Below are positions 26,147-36,032 of a stretch of 64,000 nt of DNA, piece by piece. How positions within the stretch are numbered: position 1 is the first letter of the stretch; each line of letters starts with the position of its first letter. This DNA comes from Thiocystis minor (GTDB lineage: Bacteria; Pseudomonadota; Gammaproteobacteria; Chromatiales; Chromatiaceae). Position numbers and translations under genes: made by a program. The notes under the pieces were generated by a model, which saw only the letters and a program-made list of their open reading frames with translations, was not told where the DNA came from and did not search any database. The stretch covers positions 35,223 to 99,222 of the forward strand of contig NZ_NHSQ01000065.1 in the NCBI RefSeq assembly GCF_016653465.1. The letters are read 5' to 3'.

Positions 26147-27301
26147 ATGGACGCATTCCCACTCCCCCTTGCCCGTATCGGCATCATTGGCGGCGGTCAA
26201 CTTGGCCGTATGATGGCCAAGGCCGCGAAACGACTCGGCTGTACCTGCGTGGTGCTCGATCCGACTCCCGGCTCGCCCGCCGGACAGGTCGCCGGGCATC
26301 AGATCGTCGGTCATTATCATGACCCGGCGAAACTGCGCGAACTGGCCGAATCCTGCGATGTCACCACCTTCGATATCGAGGATATCGACACCGACACCCT
26401 GATCCAGCTCGTCCGCGAAGGTCACAACGTCCATCCCTCGCCCAAGGTACTGGCGCTGATCCAGGACAAGCTGACTCAAAAACAGGCGCTGGCGGAGGCT
26501 GGAATCCCCACCGCGCCCTTCATCCCGATGGCGGATCCCTGTCCGGCGGCCTTCGCCGACTTCGGCTATCCGCTGGTACAGAAGGCCCGTCGCGGCGGTT
26601 ATGACGGACGCGGGGTGGCGATCATGCGGAGTCCCGAGGACTATCCGCAGCACCTGCCGGTTCCCTCGCTGGTCGAGCGCTTCGTCCCGGCCACGAAAGA
26701 ACTGGCCGTGCTGGTGGCGCGCGGACTGGATGGCGACTGCCGCAGTTACCCCGTGGTGGAGATGTGTTTTCGCCCCGGCGAGAATGTGCTCGACATGCTA
26801 CTGGCCCCGGCGAACCTTCCCGCCGAGACGGCCGCCGCCGCTGAGAATCTGGCCGTGCGGACGCTGGAGGTGCTGGGCGGTGTCGGGATCTTTGGCGTGG
26901 AGATGTTCCTGACCGGGGACGGCTCGCTCCTGGTCAACGAAGTGGCCCCACGCACCCATAATTCCGGCCACCACACCATCGAAGCCAATGTCACCGATCA
27001 GTTCGAGCAGCATCTGCGGGCCATCGTCGGTCTTCCGCTGGGATCGACGGCGCAATTGTCGCCGGCGGCCATGATCAATCTGCTTGGCGCGCCCGGACAT
27101 CGGGGCCGTCCCGTGATCAAGGGCATGGCGGAGGCGCTGGCGATTCCCGGCGTCTGTCTGCATCTGTACGGCAAGGCCGCGACCTCGCCCTTCCGCAAGA
27201 TGGGCCATGTCACGGTGCTCGATCCGGACATCGAGACCGCCCGCCGCAAGGCCGAGCGTGTCCGCGATCTCATTGAAATTTCCGGAGAGGATCATCCATG
27301 A
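26147..27301 (+). CDS. purK: N5-carboxyaminoimidazole ribonucleotide synthase
   Basis: ATP-dependent carboxylation of AIR in purine synthesis. An ATP-grasp protein of 384 residues: [20 protein letters not shown] at the N-terminus, [18 protein letters not shown] for the ATP site and [18 protein letters not shown] near the active site. It overlaps purE by four bases. The order purK-purE is reversed compared with E. coli purEK. Confidence 0.96.
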   Translation: MDAFPLPLARIGIIGGGQLGRMMAKAAKRLGCTCVVLDPTPGSPAGQVAGHQIVGHYHDPAKLRELAESCDVTTFDIEDIDTDTLIQLVREGHNVHPSPKVLALIQDKLTQKQALAEAGIPTAPFIPMADPCPAAFADFGYPLVQKARRGGYDGRGVAIMRSPEDYPQHLPVPSLVERFVPATKELAVLVARGLDGDCRSYPVVEMCFRPGENVLDMLLAPANLPAETAAAAENLAVRTLEVLGGVGIFGVEMFLTGDGSLLVNEVAPRTHNSGHHTIEANVTDQFEQHLRAIVGLPLGSTAQLSPAAMINLLGAPGHRGRPVIKGMAEALAIPGVCLHLYGKAATSPFRKMGHVTVLDPDIETARRKAERVRDLIEISGEDHP

Positions 27302-27819
27302 GCCAGTCCGCAAACCATGGCCTGCCGCTGGTCGGGATCATCATGGGCAGCGATTCGGATCTGCCGGTGATGCGCGAGGCCGCCGAGATCCTGACCGAAT
27401 TCGGCGTGCCGTATGAGATGACCATCGTCTCCGCGCATCGCACGCCCCGCCGACTCTTCGAGTATGCCGAGTCGGCCGTGGACCGCGGGCTGCGGGTGAT
27501 CGTCGCCGGCGCGGGTGGCGCGGCGCATCTGCCGGGCATGGCCGCGGCCATCACCCCGCTGCCGGTGATCGGCGTGCCAGTCAAGAGCGCCTGCCTGTCC
27601 GGGGAGGACTCGCTGCTCTCCATCGTCCAGATGCCGCCCGGCGTGCCGGTAGCGACGGTGGCGATCAATGGCGCGAAAAACGCCGGCATCCTCGCCGTCC
27701 AGATCCTCGGGGCCTCGGATCCGGCGATGCGCGAACGGATCGTCCGCTATAAGCGCGATCTGGAGGCGTTGGTGATGGAAAAAGTGGCTAAGCTGGAGCA
27801 AACCGCGCGGGAGTCATGA
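27298..27819 (+). CDS. purE: N5-CAIR mutase
   Basis: Converts N5-CAIR to CAIR, the step after PurK. The 173 residues begin with a short tail and then [20 protein letters not shown]; the catalytic histidine lies in [13 protein letters not shown], and [25 protein letters not shown] is the substrate loop region. Start and stop overlap purK and the following Uma2 gene by four bases each, so the three are translationally coupled. Confidence 0.96.
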   Translation: MSQSANHGLPLVGIIMGSDSDLPVMREAAEILTEFGVPYEMTIVSAHRTPRRLFEYAESAVDRGLRVIVAGAGGAAHLPGMAAAITPLPVIGVPVKSACLSGEDSLLSIVQMPPGVPVATVAINGAKNAGILAVQILGASDPAMRERIVRYKRDLEALVMEKVAKLEQTARES

Positions 27820-28577
27820 CCATGAATCCTTTGTCTCGTATCGATCCCGACGATCCCTATCCCGAGAGTGACGGACAGCCCATGGCGGACAACACGGAGC
27901 AGTACGAATGGATCGTCAGGATCAAGGAAAACCTGGAGATTCTGTTCGCCGACCGGGCGGATGTCTTCATCGCCGGTGACCTCCTGTGGTATCCGGTCCC
28001 TGACCGGCAGATCATCGGTCCCATCGCGCCGGATGTGCTTGTCGCCTTTGGCCGGCCCAAGGGCAAGCGCGGCTCGTACAAACAATGGGAAGAAGGCGGT
28101 ATCGCCCCGCAGGTGGTCTTCGAGATCCTGTCGCCCTCCAACAGCCGCAAGGAGATGGCCGACAAGCGGGACTATTACGAGATCTATGGCGTCGAGGAAT
28201 ATTACCTCTATGACCCGGACCGCAACCGTCTGGAGATCTGGCGGCGCGAGGACGGTCGGTTGCAGCCGGTCTCCCATCTGAACGGCTGGGTGAGTCCGCG
28301 TCTGGGCATCCGGTTCGCCCTGCGTCCCGAAACGCTGGAACTTTTCGACCCGCACGGTCGTCCGTTCATGACCTCGGTCGAGTTGGCGCGCCATGTCGAG
28401 CAGGCACAGGCACGGGCCGATCAGGAGCAGGCGCGGGCGAACGCGGAACAGGCGCGAGCGGAGCAGGAGCGGGCGCGGGCGGACCAGGCCAGCCAGCGCG
28501 CGGAACGTCTGGCCGAACGCTTGCGCGCACTTGGGATCGATCCGGAGACACTCGACCCTGACACGCATCAGCATTGA
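27816..28577 (+). CDS. Uma2 family (DUF820) PD-(D/E)XK nuclease-like protein with coiled-coil tail
   Basis: Protein of 253 residues. The core carries [34 protein letters not shown] and [15 protein letters not shown], the restriction-endonuclease-like fold of the Uma2 family, which is abundant in cyanobacteria and some sulfur bacteria and of unknown role. The last 60 residues are an alanine/arginine/glutamate-rich repeat ([20 protein letters not shown]) predicted to form a coiled coil. ATGA overlap with purE suggests co-expression with purine genes, which may be only chance of insertion. Confidence 0.85.
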   Translation: MTMNPLSRIDPDDPYPESDGQPMADNTEQYEWIVRIKENLEILFADRADVFIAGDLLWYPVPDRQIIGPIAPDVLVAFGRPKGKRGSYKQWEEGGIAPQVVFEILSPSNSRKEMADKRDYYEIYGVEEYYLYDPDRNRLEIWRREDGRLQPVSHLNGWVSPRLGIRFALRPETLELFDPHGRPFMTSVELARHVEQAQARADQEQARANAEQARAEQERARADQASQRAERLAERLRALGIDPETLDPDTHQH

Positions 28578-28682
28578 ACGCTGGAATTCGTGAACCGGTC
28601 GAAGGTTCCCGAGCCCGGATGCGTTTTCAATTCAGGCTCATTTTGCAGAAGCCGAACGGGCTGACCACCAACGGAGTGACGC

Positions 28683-29720
28683 GTGGATATCGCCGAACTA
28701 CTTGCCTTCAGTGTCAAGAACAATGCCTCCGACCTGCATCTGTCGGCCGGGCTTCCTCCCATGATTCGTGTCGATGGCGACATGCGCCGGATCAATGTTC
28801 CGCCCCTGGAACATCGCTCCGTGCATTCGCTGGTCTACGACATCATGAACGACAAGCAGCGCAAGGATTACGAGGAATTCCTGGAGACCGACTTTTCGTT
28901 CGAAATCCCCGGCGTGGCGCGTTTCCGCGTCAACGCCTTCAACCAGAAGCGCGGCGCCGGCGCGGTCTTCCGGACCATCCCCTCGAAGGTGCTGTCGCTG
29001 GAAGATCTGAAGGCCCCCGCGAGTTTCAAGGACATCGTCGATGTCCCACGCGGTCTGGTGCTGGTGACCGGCCCGACCGGCTCGGGCAAATCGACCACCC
29101 TGGCGGCGATGGTGGATCATCTCAACGACAATAAATACGAACATATCCTCACCATCGAGGATCCGATCGAGTTCGTGCACACCAGCAAGAAGTGTCTGGT
29201 CAATCAGCGCGAGGTCCATCGCGATACCCTCGGCTTCAGCGAGGCGCTGCGCTCCGCCCTGCGCCAGGATCCGGACATCATTCTGGTCGGCGAAATGCGC
29301 GACCTGGAGACCATCCGGCTCGCGCTCACCGCCGCCGAGACCGGCCATCTGGTGTTTGGCACCCTGCACACGACCTCAGCGGCCAAGACCATCGACCGCA
29401 TCATCGACGTCTTTCCCGCCGCCGAGAAGGACATGGTTCGTGCCATGCTCTCGGAATCGCTGCGCTCGGTCATCGCCCAAACCCTGCTCAAAAAGATCGG
29501 CGGCGGTCGAATCGCGGCCCACGAGATCATGATCGGCACGCCCGCCATCCGCAACCTGATCCGCGAGGCCAAGGTCGCGCAGATGTACTCGGCGATCCAG
29601 ACCGGTCAGGCACACGGCATGCAGACCCTGGATCAGAATTTGAAAGAGTTAATGCAAAAGGGTCTGATCGCGCGCAAGGATGCCCGCGCGAAGGCCCAGA
29701 ACAAGGATGATTTCATGTAA
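28683..29720 (+). CDS. pilT: Type IV pilus retraction ATPase PilT
   Basis: Hexameric ATPase that pulls type IV pili back and drives twitching. The 345 residues have the PAS-like N-terminal half (SDLHLSAGLPPMIRVDGDM), the Walker A box GPTGSGKSTT, the Asp and Glu boxes (ILTIEDPIEFVH, DIILVGEMRDLETI), the His box TGHLVFGTLHTTSAAK and the PilT-type C-terminus AIRNLIREAKVAQMYSAIQ. The start is GTG, with a GGAG site upstream. The stop overlaps the pilU start by one base (TAATG). Confidence 0.97.
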   Translation: MDIAELLAFSVKNNASDLHLSAGLPPMIRVDGDMRRINVPPLEHRSVHSLVYDIMNDKQRKDYEEFLETDFSFEIPGVARFRVNAFNQKRGAGAVFRTIPSKVLSLEDLKAPASFKDIVDVPRGLVLVTGPTGSGKSTTLAAMVDHLNDNKYEHILTIEDPIEFVHTSKKCLVNQREVHRDTLGFSEALRSALRQDPDIILVGEMRDLETIRLALTAAETGHLVFGTLHTTSAAKTIDRIIDVFPAAEKDMVRAMLSESLRSVIAQTLLKKIGGGRIAAHEIMIGTPAIRNLIREAKVAQMYSAIQTGQAHGMQTLDQNLKELMQKGLIARKDARAKAQNKDDFM

Positions 29721-30877
29721 TGGATCTGAAACGCGCGCTGGAACAACTGCTTGGCGCACTGGACGAAAAGAAGGGTTCCGACCTTTTCATCACGGCAGGC
29801 TGGCCGCCCAGTATCAAGATTGATGGCGCGATCTATCCCGCCGCCAAACAGCCGCTCACCGCCGATCAGGCGCGCGGCATGGTCTATGAAATCATGAACG
29901 AGCGCCAGCGCGCCGAGTTCGACGACACCAAGGAGTGTCAATTCGCGATCGACCGCTCGCCGCTCGGACGCTTCCGTGTCAGCGCCTTCGTCCAGCGCGA
30001 TTCGGTTGGGATGGTACTGCGGCGTATCGAGTCCCGGATCCCCACCCTGGAAGAACTCAAACTGCCTTCGATTCTGCGCGATCTGGGCATGGTCAAACGC
30101 GGCCTGGTGATTTTCGTTGGTGCGACTGGTACCGGCAAATCGACCTCGCTCGCGGCCCTGGTCGGCTATCGCAATCGCAAGAGCAGCGGGCACATCATCA
30201 CAGTCGAGGATCCGATCGAGTTCGTGCATGAACACGACGGCTGCATCATCACCCAGCGCGAGGTGGGGGTGGATACCGAGTCCTTCGAGGTCGCGCTGCG
30301 CAATACCCTGCGCCAGGCCCCGGATGTCATCCTGATCGGCGAGATCCGCACCCGGGCGACCATGGAATACGCCATCACCTTCGCCGAGACCGGCCATCTG
30401 GTGCTGGCCACCCTGCATGCCAACAATGCCAATCAGGCGTTGGACCGCGTCATCAACTTCTTTCCGGAGGACTCCCGCGATCAGATGCTGCTGGATCTTT
30501 CGCTCAACCTCAGGGCCATCGTCGCCCAGCAACTGGTGCCCCGCAAGAGCGGCCAGGGGCGGCGCGCGGTGGTCGAAATCCTGCTCAACACGCCGCTGGC
30601 CGCCGACCTGATCCGCAAGGGCGAGGTGAGCAAGCTCAAGGAGTTGATGAAGAAGTCCGGCGAGCAGGGAATGATCACCTTCGACCAGGCGCTCTTCAAT
30701 CTCTACGAGGAGGGCGAGATCAGTTACGAGGACGCGATCCGTTACGCCGATTCGGCCAACGAGGTGCGACTCATCATCAAATTACAGGGAGGCACCGCGC
30801 AACGGGCCGCGACCGATCGCACCATCGACGGCATTACGCTGGTGCAAGAGGAAGAGCGGAAGCCATCGCCGCGGTAG
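29720..30877 (+). CDS. pilU: PilT-dependent retraction ATPase PilU
   Basis: Second retraction motor, helping PilT under load. The 385 residues have GSDLFITAGWPPSIKIDG, a Walker A of GATGTGKSTSL, ILIGEIRTRATM for Walker B and TGHLVLATLHANNANQALDR. The tail after about residue 350 is longer than that of PilT, as is usual for PilU. A GC stem (GCCATCGC/GCGGTGGC, 30862-30884) lies over its stop codon and may end the transcript, though no T-run follows. Confidence 0.96.
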   Translation: MDLKRALEQLLGALDEKKGSDLFITAGWPPSIKIDGAIYPAAKQPLTADQARGMVYEIMNERQRAEFDDTKECQFAIDRSPLGRFRVSAFVQRDSVGMVLRRIESRIPTLEELKLPSILRDLGMVKRGLVIFVGATGTGKSTSLAALVGYRNRKSSGHIITVEDPIEFVHEHDGCIITQREVGVDTESFEVALRNTLRQAPDVILIGEIRTRATMEYAITFAETGHLVLATLHANNANQALDRVINFFPEDSRDQMLLDLSLNLRAIVAQQLVPRKSGQGRRAVVEILLNTPLAADLIRKGEVSKLKELMKKSGEQGMITFDQALFNLYEEGEISYEDAIRYADSANEVRLIIKLQGGTAQRAATDRTIDGITLVQEEERKPSPR

Positions 30878-30919
30878 CGGTGGCCCATCGCGCATCGGAT
30901 GGGGCTTCGCCGCGCGCGA

Positions 30920-32212
30920 TCAGCCCTGTTTCTCGAACACGACGCGACCGCCCAGCAGCGTCCAGACGACTCGCCCACGCATTTCCTGACCCAGGAACGG
31001 CGAATGATGGCCGCGACTGACCAGGGTCTCGGCGGTCGGAATCCAGATCTCCCCAGGATCGAAGACACAGAGGTCGGCGGGATCGCCGGGCGCGAGCCGC
31101 CCCAGGTTGCGGCCCAGGATCGCGGCGGGGCCGGCGGTCAGCCGTTCGATCGCCCCGGACAGATCCAACACACCCTCGGCGACCAGACGCAGCGCCAGCG
31201 GCAGCAGGGTCTCCAGGCTGGAGATGCCGGGCGCGGTCTCCGGAAAAGGCGCGAGCTTGGCGTCCGCGTCATGCGGCTGGTGGTCGGAGCAGATGGCGGC
31301 GAGGTCGCCTCTCGCGAGCGCGGCGCGCAGGGCGTCCCGGTCGGCGAGGGTGCGCAGCGGCGGGATCAGATGACAGTTCGCGTCGAAGCCGGCGAGATCC
31401 GCTTCGGTTAGAAAGAGCTGATGCAGGCTGACATCGCCGCTGGCGCGCACCCCTCGGCGGCGCGCCTCGGCCAGCATCGCCACCCCGCGCGCCGTCGAAA
31501 GACCGCGAAAGTGAATGCGCGCCCCGGTCTGTTCGGCAAGCGCCAAGTCGCGCGCGACCGCCACCGTCTCGCTGGCTTCCGGGATGCCGGGGAGTCCAAG
31601 TCGCGTGCTCATGCGTCCTTCATGCACGCAGCCGCCCTCGCCCAGATCCTGATCCCGCGGGTGGAGAAAGACCGTGAGCCCGAAGGTGGCGGCATACTCC
31701 AGCGCCCGGCGCTGTACCTGCGCATTGCGGATCGGCCGGTCGGCCTGGCTCAGCACCGGACAACCGGCCTGCTTGAGCGCGGCCATCTCGGTGATCTTGC
31801 GGCCCTCCAGACCCTGAGTCACGGCGCCCGCCGGCAGGACATGGGCATACCCCAGACGTTCGGCGGTCTGATGCACGAGCTGCGCGACGGCTGGGGTGTC
31901 GATCACCGGTAAGGTATCGGGCGGACAGCAGAGCATGGTGATCCCGGAGGCGGCGGCAGCGCGGGTTTCGCTGGCGATGGTCGCCTTCTGTTCGTGACCG
32001 GGCTCGCGCAGCCGGGCGCAGAGATCGACGAAGCCGGGGCAGACGATCAGACCCCGCGCGTCGAGCGTGCGCTCGGGCCGAAAGCCTTCCGGGGCGTCGC
32101 CGATGGCGAGCACCCAGCCCTCGGCGAGGTGCAGATCGGCGATACGGTCGATGCCGCTGGCGGGGTCGATCAGCCGCCCGTTGCACAGACTGATGCGGGA
32201 TGCATTAACCAT
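30920..32212 (-). CDS. pyrC': Dihydroorotase-like non-catalytic subunit PyrC'
   Basis: Protein of 430 residues of the amidohydrolase superfamily. Active dihydroorotases have the metal site H-x-H in VDLHVHLREPG; here the same place reads [11 protein letters not shown], so both histidines are gone. Later motifs such as CSDHQPHD remain in part. In Pseudomonas the same kind of inactive PyrC' holds the aspartate carbamoyltransferase dodecamer together. It overlaps pyrB by eight bases, which fits a structural partner. A catalytic pyrC should exist elsewhere in the genome. Confidence 0.9.
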   Translation of the reverse strand: MVNASRISLCNGRLIDPASGIDRIADLHLAEGWVLAIGDAPEGFRPERTLDARGLIVCPGFVDLCARLREPGHEQKATIASETRAAAASGITMLCCPPDTLPVIDTPAVAQLVHQTAERLGYAHVLPAGAVTQGLEGRKITEMAALKQAGCPVLSQADRPIRNAQVQRRALEYAATFGLTVFLHPRDQDLGEGGCVHEGRMSTRLGLPGIPEASETVAVARDLALAEQTGARIHFRGLSTARGVAMLAEARRRGVRASGDVSLHQLFLTEADLAGFDANCHLIPPLRTLADRDALRAALARGDLAAICSDHQPHDADAKLAPFPETAPGISSLETLLPLALRLVAEGVLDLSGAIERLTAGPAAILGRNLGRLAPGDPADLCVFDPGEIWIPTAETLVSRGHHSPFLGQEMRGRVVWTLLGGRVVFEKQG

Positions 32213-33203
32213 TGAGAAACTCGCCTCGCCCCTGGCTGTTCAGAGTTTGGGTGCCGATGCACATCGACATCACCGCCATGCGCACCGCAATCCCGTTCGT
32301 CACCTGTTCCAGAATGACCGAGCGGGGACCGTCGGCCACCTGCGAATCCATCTCCACGCCCCGATTGATGGGGCCGGGGTGCATGACGATGGCGTCCGGG
32401 CGGGCACCGGACAGACGCTTCTCGGTCAGCCCGAACAGGTGGAAATATTCATGCTCGCTGGGCAGGAGCGCGCTGTTCATGCGCTCGCGCTGGATGCGCA
32501 GCATGATGACCACGTCCACGTCGCGCACGCCCTCGCTCAGATCATGGAAGGCGCGCACGCCGAAGGCTTCCTCGACCTGGCTGGGCAGCAGGGTGCGCGG
32601 GGCGATGACGCGGATCTCCGCGACGCCCAGGGTCGTCAACGCCAGGATCTGGGAGCGCGCGACCCGCGAGTGCAGGATGTCGCCGACGATGGCGACGCGC
32701 AGACTCGCGAAGTCGGGCTTGTGCCGGCGAATGGTGAACATGTCCAGCATGCCCTGGGTCGGGTGCGAGTGCCGCCCGTCGCCGGCATTGATGATGCTGA
32801 CATGCGGATCGGCATGCGCGGCGATGAAGTGGGCGGCGCCGCTGGTGGCGTGACGCACCACGAACATGTCGACATGCATCGCCTCCAGGTTGTGCAGGGT
32901 ATCGAGCAGCGTTTCGCCCTTGGCAGTGGCCGAGGTGGAGATGTTGAGATTGAGCACGTCCGCCGACAACCGCTTGGCGGCCAGCTCGAAGGTGGTGCGG
33001 GTGCGGGTGCTGTTCTCGAAAAAGAGATTGGCGACGACCTTGCCGCGGCATAGCGGCACCTTCTTGACCGCCTGCTGGGCGACCCCGAGAAAGCCTTCCG
33101 CGCGGTCTAGGATCTCGGTCAGAAGCTCACGGCTCAGACCCTCGATGGTGAGGAAGTGCTTGAGATGACCCTGCGCATCGAGTTGTGGATTCGGCGTGTT
33201 CAT
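32205..33203 (-). CDS. pyrB: Aspartate carbamoyltransferase catalytic subunit
   Basis: Joins carbamoyl phosphate and aspartate to carbamoyl aspartate, the committed pyrimidine step. The 332 residues carry the carbamoyl-phosphate loop [16 protein letters not shown], the [14 protein letters not shown] stretch, and MLRIQRERM and [12 protein letters not shown] for aspartate. The N-terminal extension of about 20 residues is common in the Pseudomonas-type enzyme that pairs with PyrC'. It overlaps pyrR by four bases. Confidence 0.97.
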   Translation of the reverse strand: MNTPNPQLDAQGHLKHFLTIEGLSRELLTEILDRAEGFLGVAQQAVKKVPLCRGKVVANLFFENSTRTRTTFELAAKRLSADVLNLNISTSATAKGETLLDTLHNLEAMHVDMFVVRHATSGAAHFIAAHADPHVSIINAGDGRHSHPTQGMLDMFTIRRHKPDFASLRVAIVGDILHSRVARSQILALTTLGVAEIRVIAPRTLLPSQVEEAFGVRAFHDLSEGVRDVDVVIMLRIQRERMNSALLPSEHEYFHLFGLTEKRLSGARPDAIVMHPGPINRGVEMDSQVADGPRSVILEQVTNGIAVRMAVMSMCIGTQTLNSQGRGEFLNG

Positions 33204-33853
33204 GGGCGGTTCGTTTCCGGATCGGAGCCTGTGCCTGCGCGCGGATCCTCCTCGGGGGTTGACCGCGCGTCCTTGAGGTCGCTCTTGCCGGCGGGTTTTC
33301 GGGGCGTTTGTCCCCGGAGCAGGACCAAGGGGTCGGGGCCACTGAGCTTGATCTGTTCGTCCCGTTCCAGACGCGCGCGCAGGCCAACTACATCCGGGGC
33401 GATCGGCAACTCGCGTCCGGTGCGCTCGGCCAGGGTCGCCAGAATCACCGAGGCCGGCCGGCCGTAATCGAACAGGACATTGAGCGCGGCGCGGATGGTG
33501 CGCCCGCTTTGCAGCACGTCGTCGACCAGGATCAGATGACGATCGTCGATGCCGACCGGCAGACAGGAGGGGCGGACCTGCGGATGCAGGCCGATCCGGG
33601 TGAAGTCGTCGCGGTAGAAGGAGATGTCCAGATGACCGAGCGGCTCGTGCAGGCCAAGCGCCCGATGCAGCCGTTCCGCGACCCAGACGCCACCGGTATG
33701 GATGCCGATCATGAGTGGGTCGGCAATGCCCTGGCGAGCCAGCAGGACGGTCAGTTCATCGACCATCCTGGCGATGGCGGCGTCGATCTCGGCGGCGTTC
33801 TTCCAAAGTTCGGTCCGACCGGGATCGGGCGTGCGGATATCAGGGTTGCTCAC
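33200..33853 (-). CDS. pyrR: PyrR-like uracil phosphoribosyltransferase/regulator
   Basis: Protein of 217 residues with the PRPP loop [18 protein letters not shown] and [14 protein letters not shown] of the PyrR family. In Bacillus PyrR binds pyr mRNA; in Pseudomonas-type clusters it lies ahead of pyrB and its role is less clear. The last 40 residues are extra, polar and without a known domain ([20 protein letters not shown]). It overlaps ruvX by 14 bases. Confidence 0.92.
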   Translation of the reverse strand: MSNPDIRTPDPGRTELWKNAAEIDAAIARMVDELTVLLARQGIADPLMIGIHTGGVWVAERLHRALGLHEPLGHLDISFYRDDFTRIGLHPQVRPSCLPVGIDDRHLILVDDVLQSGRTIRAALNVLFDYGRPASVILATLAERTGRELPIAPDVVGLRARLERDEQIKLSGPDPLVLLRGQTPRKPAGKSDLKDARSTPEEDPRAGTGSDPETNRP

Positions 33854-34253
33854 AAAGCCAGGTTTCCAGGATGAGGGCCGCCGCGAGCGCGTCGACGGCT
33901 TCCCGGGTGGGCGGTGCGTGGCCAGGGCGCTCCATGATCTGACGGCGAGCCTCGATGGAGGTCAGGCGCTCGTCGATCAGATGGACCGCGAGTCCGTAGC
34001 GACCCTGAAGCTGGCGCGCGAATCGGTGGACCCGCGGCGACCAGTCCACTTCGGTATCGTCCATATTGAAGGGAAGCCCGACGATCAGCGCGCTGGGGCG
34101 CCAGTCGCGGATCAGCGTCTCGATCTGTGGCCAGTCCGGCTGTTCGTTCCGATTGCGCAGCGTGATTAAGGGCGTTGCCGAGCGTGTCACCATCTGGCCC
34201 ACGGCCACGCCGATCTTGCGGGTGCCGAAATCGAATCCTAACAGGGTCGTCAT
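33840..34253 (-). CDS. ruvX: YqgF/RuvX family putative Holliday-junction resolvase
   Basis: RNase H-like protein of 137 residues: [17 protein letters not shown] (first catalytic aspartate) and [11 protein letters not shown], with [13 protein letters not shown] near the end. The family has been reported to act on Holliday junctions or on rRNA precursor 5' ends. It follows algH by 18 bp, the standard order in many gammaproteobacteria. Confidence 0.95.
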   Translation of the reverse strand: MTTLLGFDFGTRKIGVAVGQMVTRSATPLITLRNRNEQPDWPQIETLIRDWRPSALIVGLPFNMDDTEVDWSPRVHRFARQLQGRYGLAVHLIDERLTSIEARRQIMERPGHAPPTREAVDALAAALILETWLCEQP

Positions 34254-34271
34254 ACGCGATCCGGACGCGGT

Positions 34272-34838
34272 TTACGCGTGACCGGCTTCGCCGCTGAGCA
34301 GGTTGAGATCCACGACGCCAAGCAATTGGGCGGCCGCCATCCAGCGCGCGCTCGATGGCAGGCGGAAAATGATGTCATTGCTGGCCGGTCCGTTGAGCCA
34401 GGCATTGGCGCCCATCTCCTGCTCCAGTTGACCGCCGCCCCAGCCGGCATAGCCGAGCGCGATCAGGATTTGTTCTGGCCCCTCGCCGCTGGCGATCGCT
34501 TCGAGGACGTCGCGGGAGGTGGTGACGCTGATATCGGGCGTGATGGCCAGGGTGGAATCGAAGGCCGGTCCGGCGGTATGGAGCACGAAACCGCGATCAG
34601 TCTGGACCGGGCCGCCCTGATAGACCGGCGTCTCGCGCACCGCGGCGCTCAAGGTCGTGATATCGAGTTGGGAGAGCAGGTCGCCGAGCGTGACTTCCAG
34701 CGGGCGATTGATCACGATGCCCATGGCGCCTTGATCGGTATGCTCGCAGACATAGGTGACCGTGCGCGCGAAATTCGGATCCTGCAGACCCGGCATCGCG
34801 ATCAGAAAATGGTTGGTTAGTGAGGTGCTGAATGGCAT
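34272..34838 (-). CDS. algH: YqgE/AlgH family protein
   Basis: Protein of 188 residues. It starts with SLTNHFLIAMPGLQDPNFARTVTYVCEH and continues GAMGIVINRPLEVTL, GGPVQTDRGFVLH and LGYAGWGGGQLEQEM, all family hallmarks. Function is unknown; in Pseudomonas it was named for an effect on alginate expression. The start MPFSTSLTN is taken, matching the family length. It is followed by ruvX. Confidence 0.95.
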   Translation of the reverse strand: MPFSTSLTNHFLIAMPGLQDPNFARTVTYVCEHTDQGAMGIVINRPLEVTLGDLLSQLDITTLSAAVRETPVYQGGPVQTDRGFVLHTAGPAFDSTLAITPDISVTTSRDVLEAIASGEGPEQILIALGYAGWGGGQLEQEMGANAWLNGPASNDIIFRLPSSARWMAAAQLLGVVDLNLLSGEAGHA

Positions 34839-34997
34839 GGGCGTTAGTATCCTGATCGGCGCGCGGCGAGGCAAGCGTTGCCGAGCGATATTCTGACCGA
34901 TTTCAGCGTTCAGGAACCAGAAAGATAATCCCCGCCAACTGCCAAATCTCCGATGGACCTGCGCTGGAGACTGGTCGCTGGAAGCTGACTGCTCTAT

Positions 34998-36032
34998 TCA
35001 ACGCTCCCAGCCCAAAACGCCGCCCTGCATGAACTGCCAGGTGCGGATGATGTCGAGCACATCGGTTTCGGCGGCGATGTCCGGCGGAAAAGGCGAATAG
35101 GGTGCCGCCAGTTCGACGATCTGGATCGCGGCCTGATCCAGCAGATCCAGACCGGAGGAGCGCACCACGCGGATGCGTTCCACGCTGCCGTCCGAGCGCA
35201 GCGCGACATGCAGGATCAAACTGCCATAGAGTTGCTCCTCCTTGGCCGCCTGAGGGTAGTTGAGGTTGCCGATGCGCTCCACTTTACGTGCCCACGCACC
35301 CAGATAGTTGGCATAGCGAAATTCGCGGGTGCTGGCACTGATGGATTTGCGCCGCACGCGACTTGCGTAGCGGTTTGCCCTGGACTCCAGCCTGGCGGTC
35401 AAACTGGCAATCTCCGTGCCTTGGCTGGCGAGGATGCGGGCGGCGTTCGCGGGAGCTTGCTGTCGCGACAGCGTGTCGGGCGGCGGTCGAGGCTCCGGTG
35501 TGGGCGCGACCCTGGCGGCGAGCACCGCTGGATCATCCCGTGAGACAGGCTCCTCCGGTGGCGCTGACGGCTCCTGGGCGATTTCGTTGCGGGCGACTGA
35601 CGGTTGGACCACCTCCACCGGGGTGGGCGGCTCGGCGACAGTGCTCTCCGGACGCGTCTCCGCGAGGGTCTGGCTCGCCGCCGGCGCTGGGTCGTCGCCG
35701 GGTTGCCGCGCCCGCTCGGACCGAATCGTCGTGGCGGTATCGCCTCGTGGCGACTCTCCCAACCGATTCTGTCTCGAAAGTGCCGCGTCTGGCGCTGGCT
35801 GGGCGATCGCCGGTCCGGCTTCGTGCAGAATCAGAACCTCGAGAGCCGTTTCCGGAGTTGGTTTTGGTTCCGGTTTCGGTGGAGCGACGGGCGCCAGCAG
35901 GATTGCAAGCAGATGGATCAACCCGGCGCCGATCAGCGCCGGGGCGAAGGCAGGTGTCGCGTGGCCACCATCCGCGGCTGTCAGGAGGCGCGGCAGCGTC
36001 CTCGGCGCGTCCGGGTCACTGGAGAGGGTCAT
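34998..36032 (-). CDS. TonB-like energy transducer
   Basis: Protein of 344 residues with one N-terminal membrane anchor (about 29-46, FAPALIGAGLIHLLAILLAP), a long proline-rich periplasmic spacer (PPKPEPKPTPE and others) and a C-terminal TonB domain (QLYGSLILHVALRSDGSV then SGLDLLDQAAIQIVELAAPY). It should couple proton-motive force to an outer-membrane transporter or surface machine. The position between algH and gshB is the same as in Pseudomonas (PA0406), where it has been linked to pili-dependent motility. It overlaps apbE by four bases. Confidence 0.88.
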   Translation of the reverse strand: MTLSSDPDAPRTLPRLLTAADGGHATPAFAPALIGAGLIHLLAILLAPVAPPKPEPKPTPETALEVLILHEAGPAIAQPAPDAALSRQNRLGESPRGDTATTIRSERARQPGDDPAPAASQTLAETRPESTVAEPPTPVEVVQPSVARNEIAQEPSAPPEEPVSRDDPAVLAARVAPTPEPRPPPDTLSRQQAPANAARILASQGTEIASLTARLESRANRYASRVRRKSISASTREFRYANYLGAWARKVERIGNLNYPQAAKEEQLYGSLILHVALRSDGSVERIRVVRSSGLDLLDQAAIQIVELAAPYSPFPPDIAAETDVLDIIRTWQFMQGGVLGWER

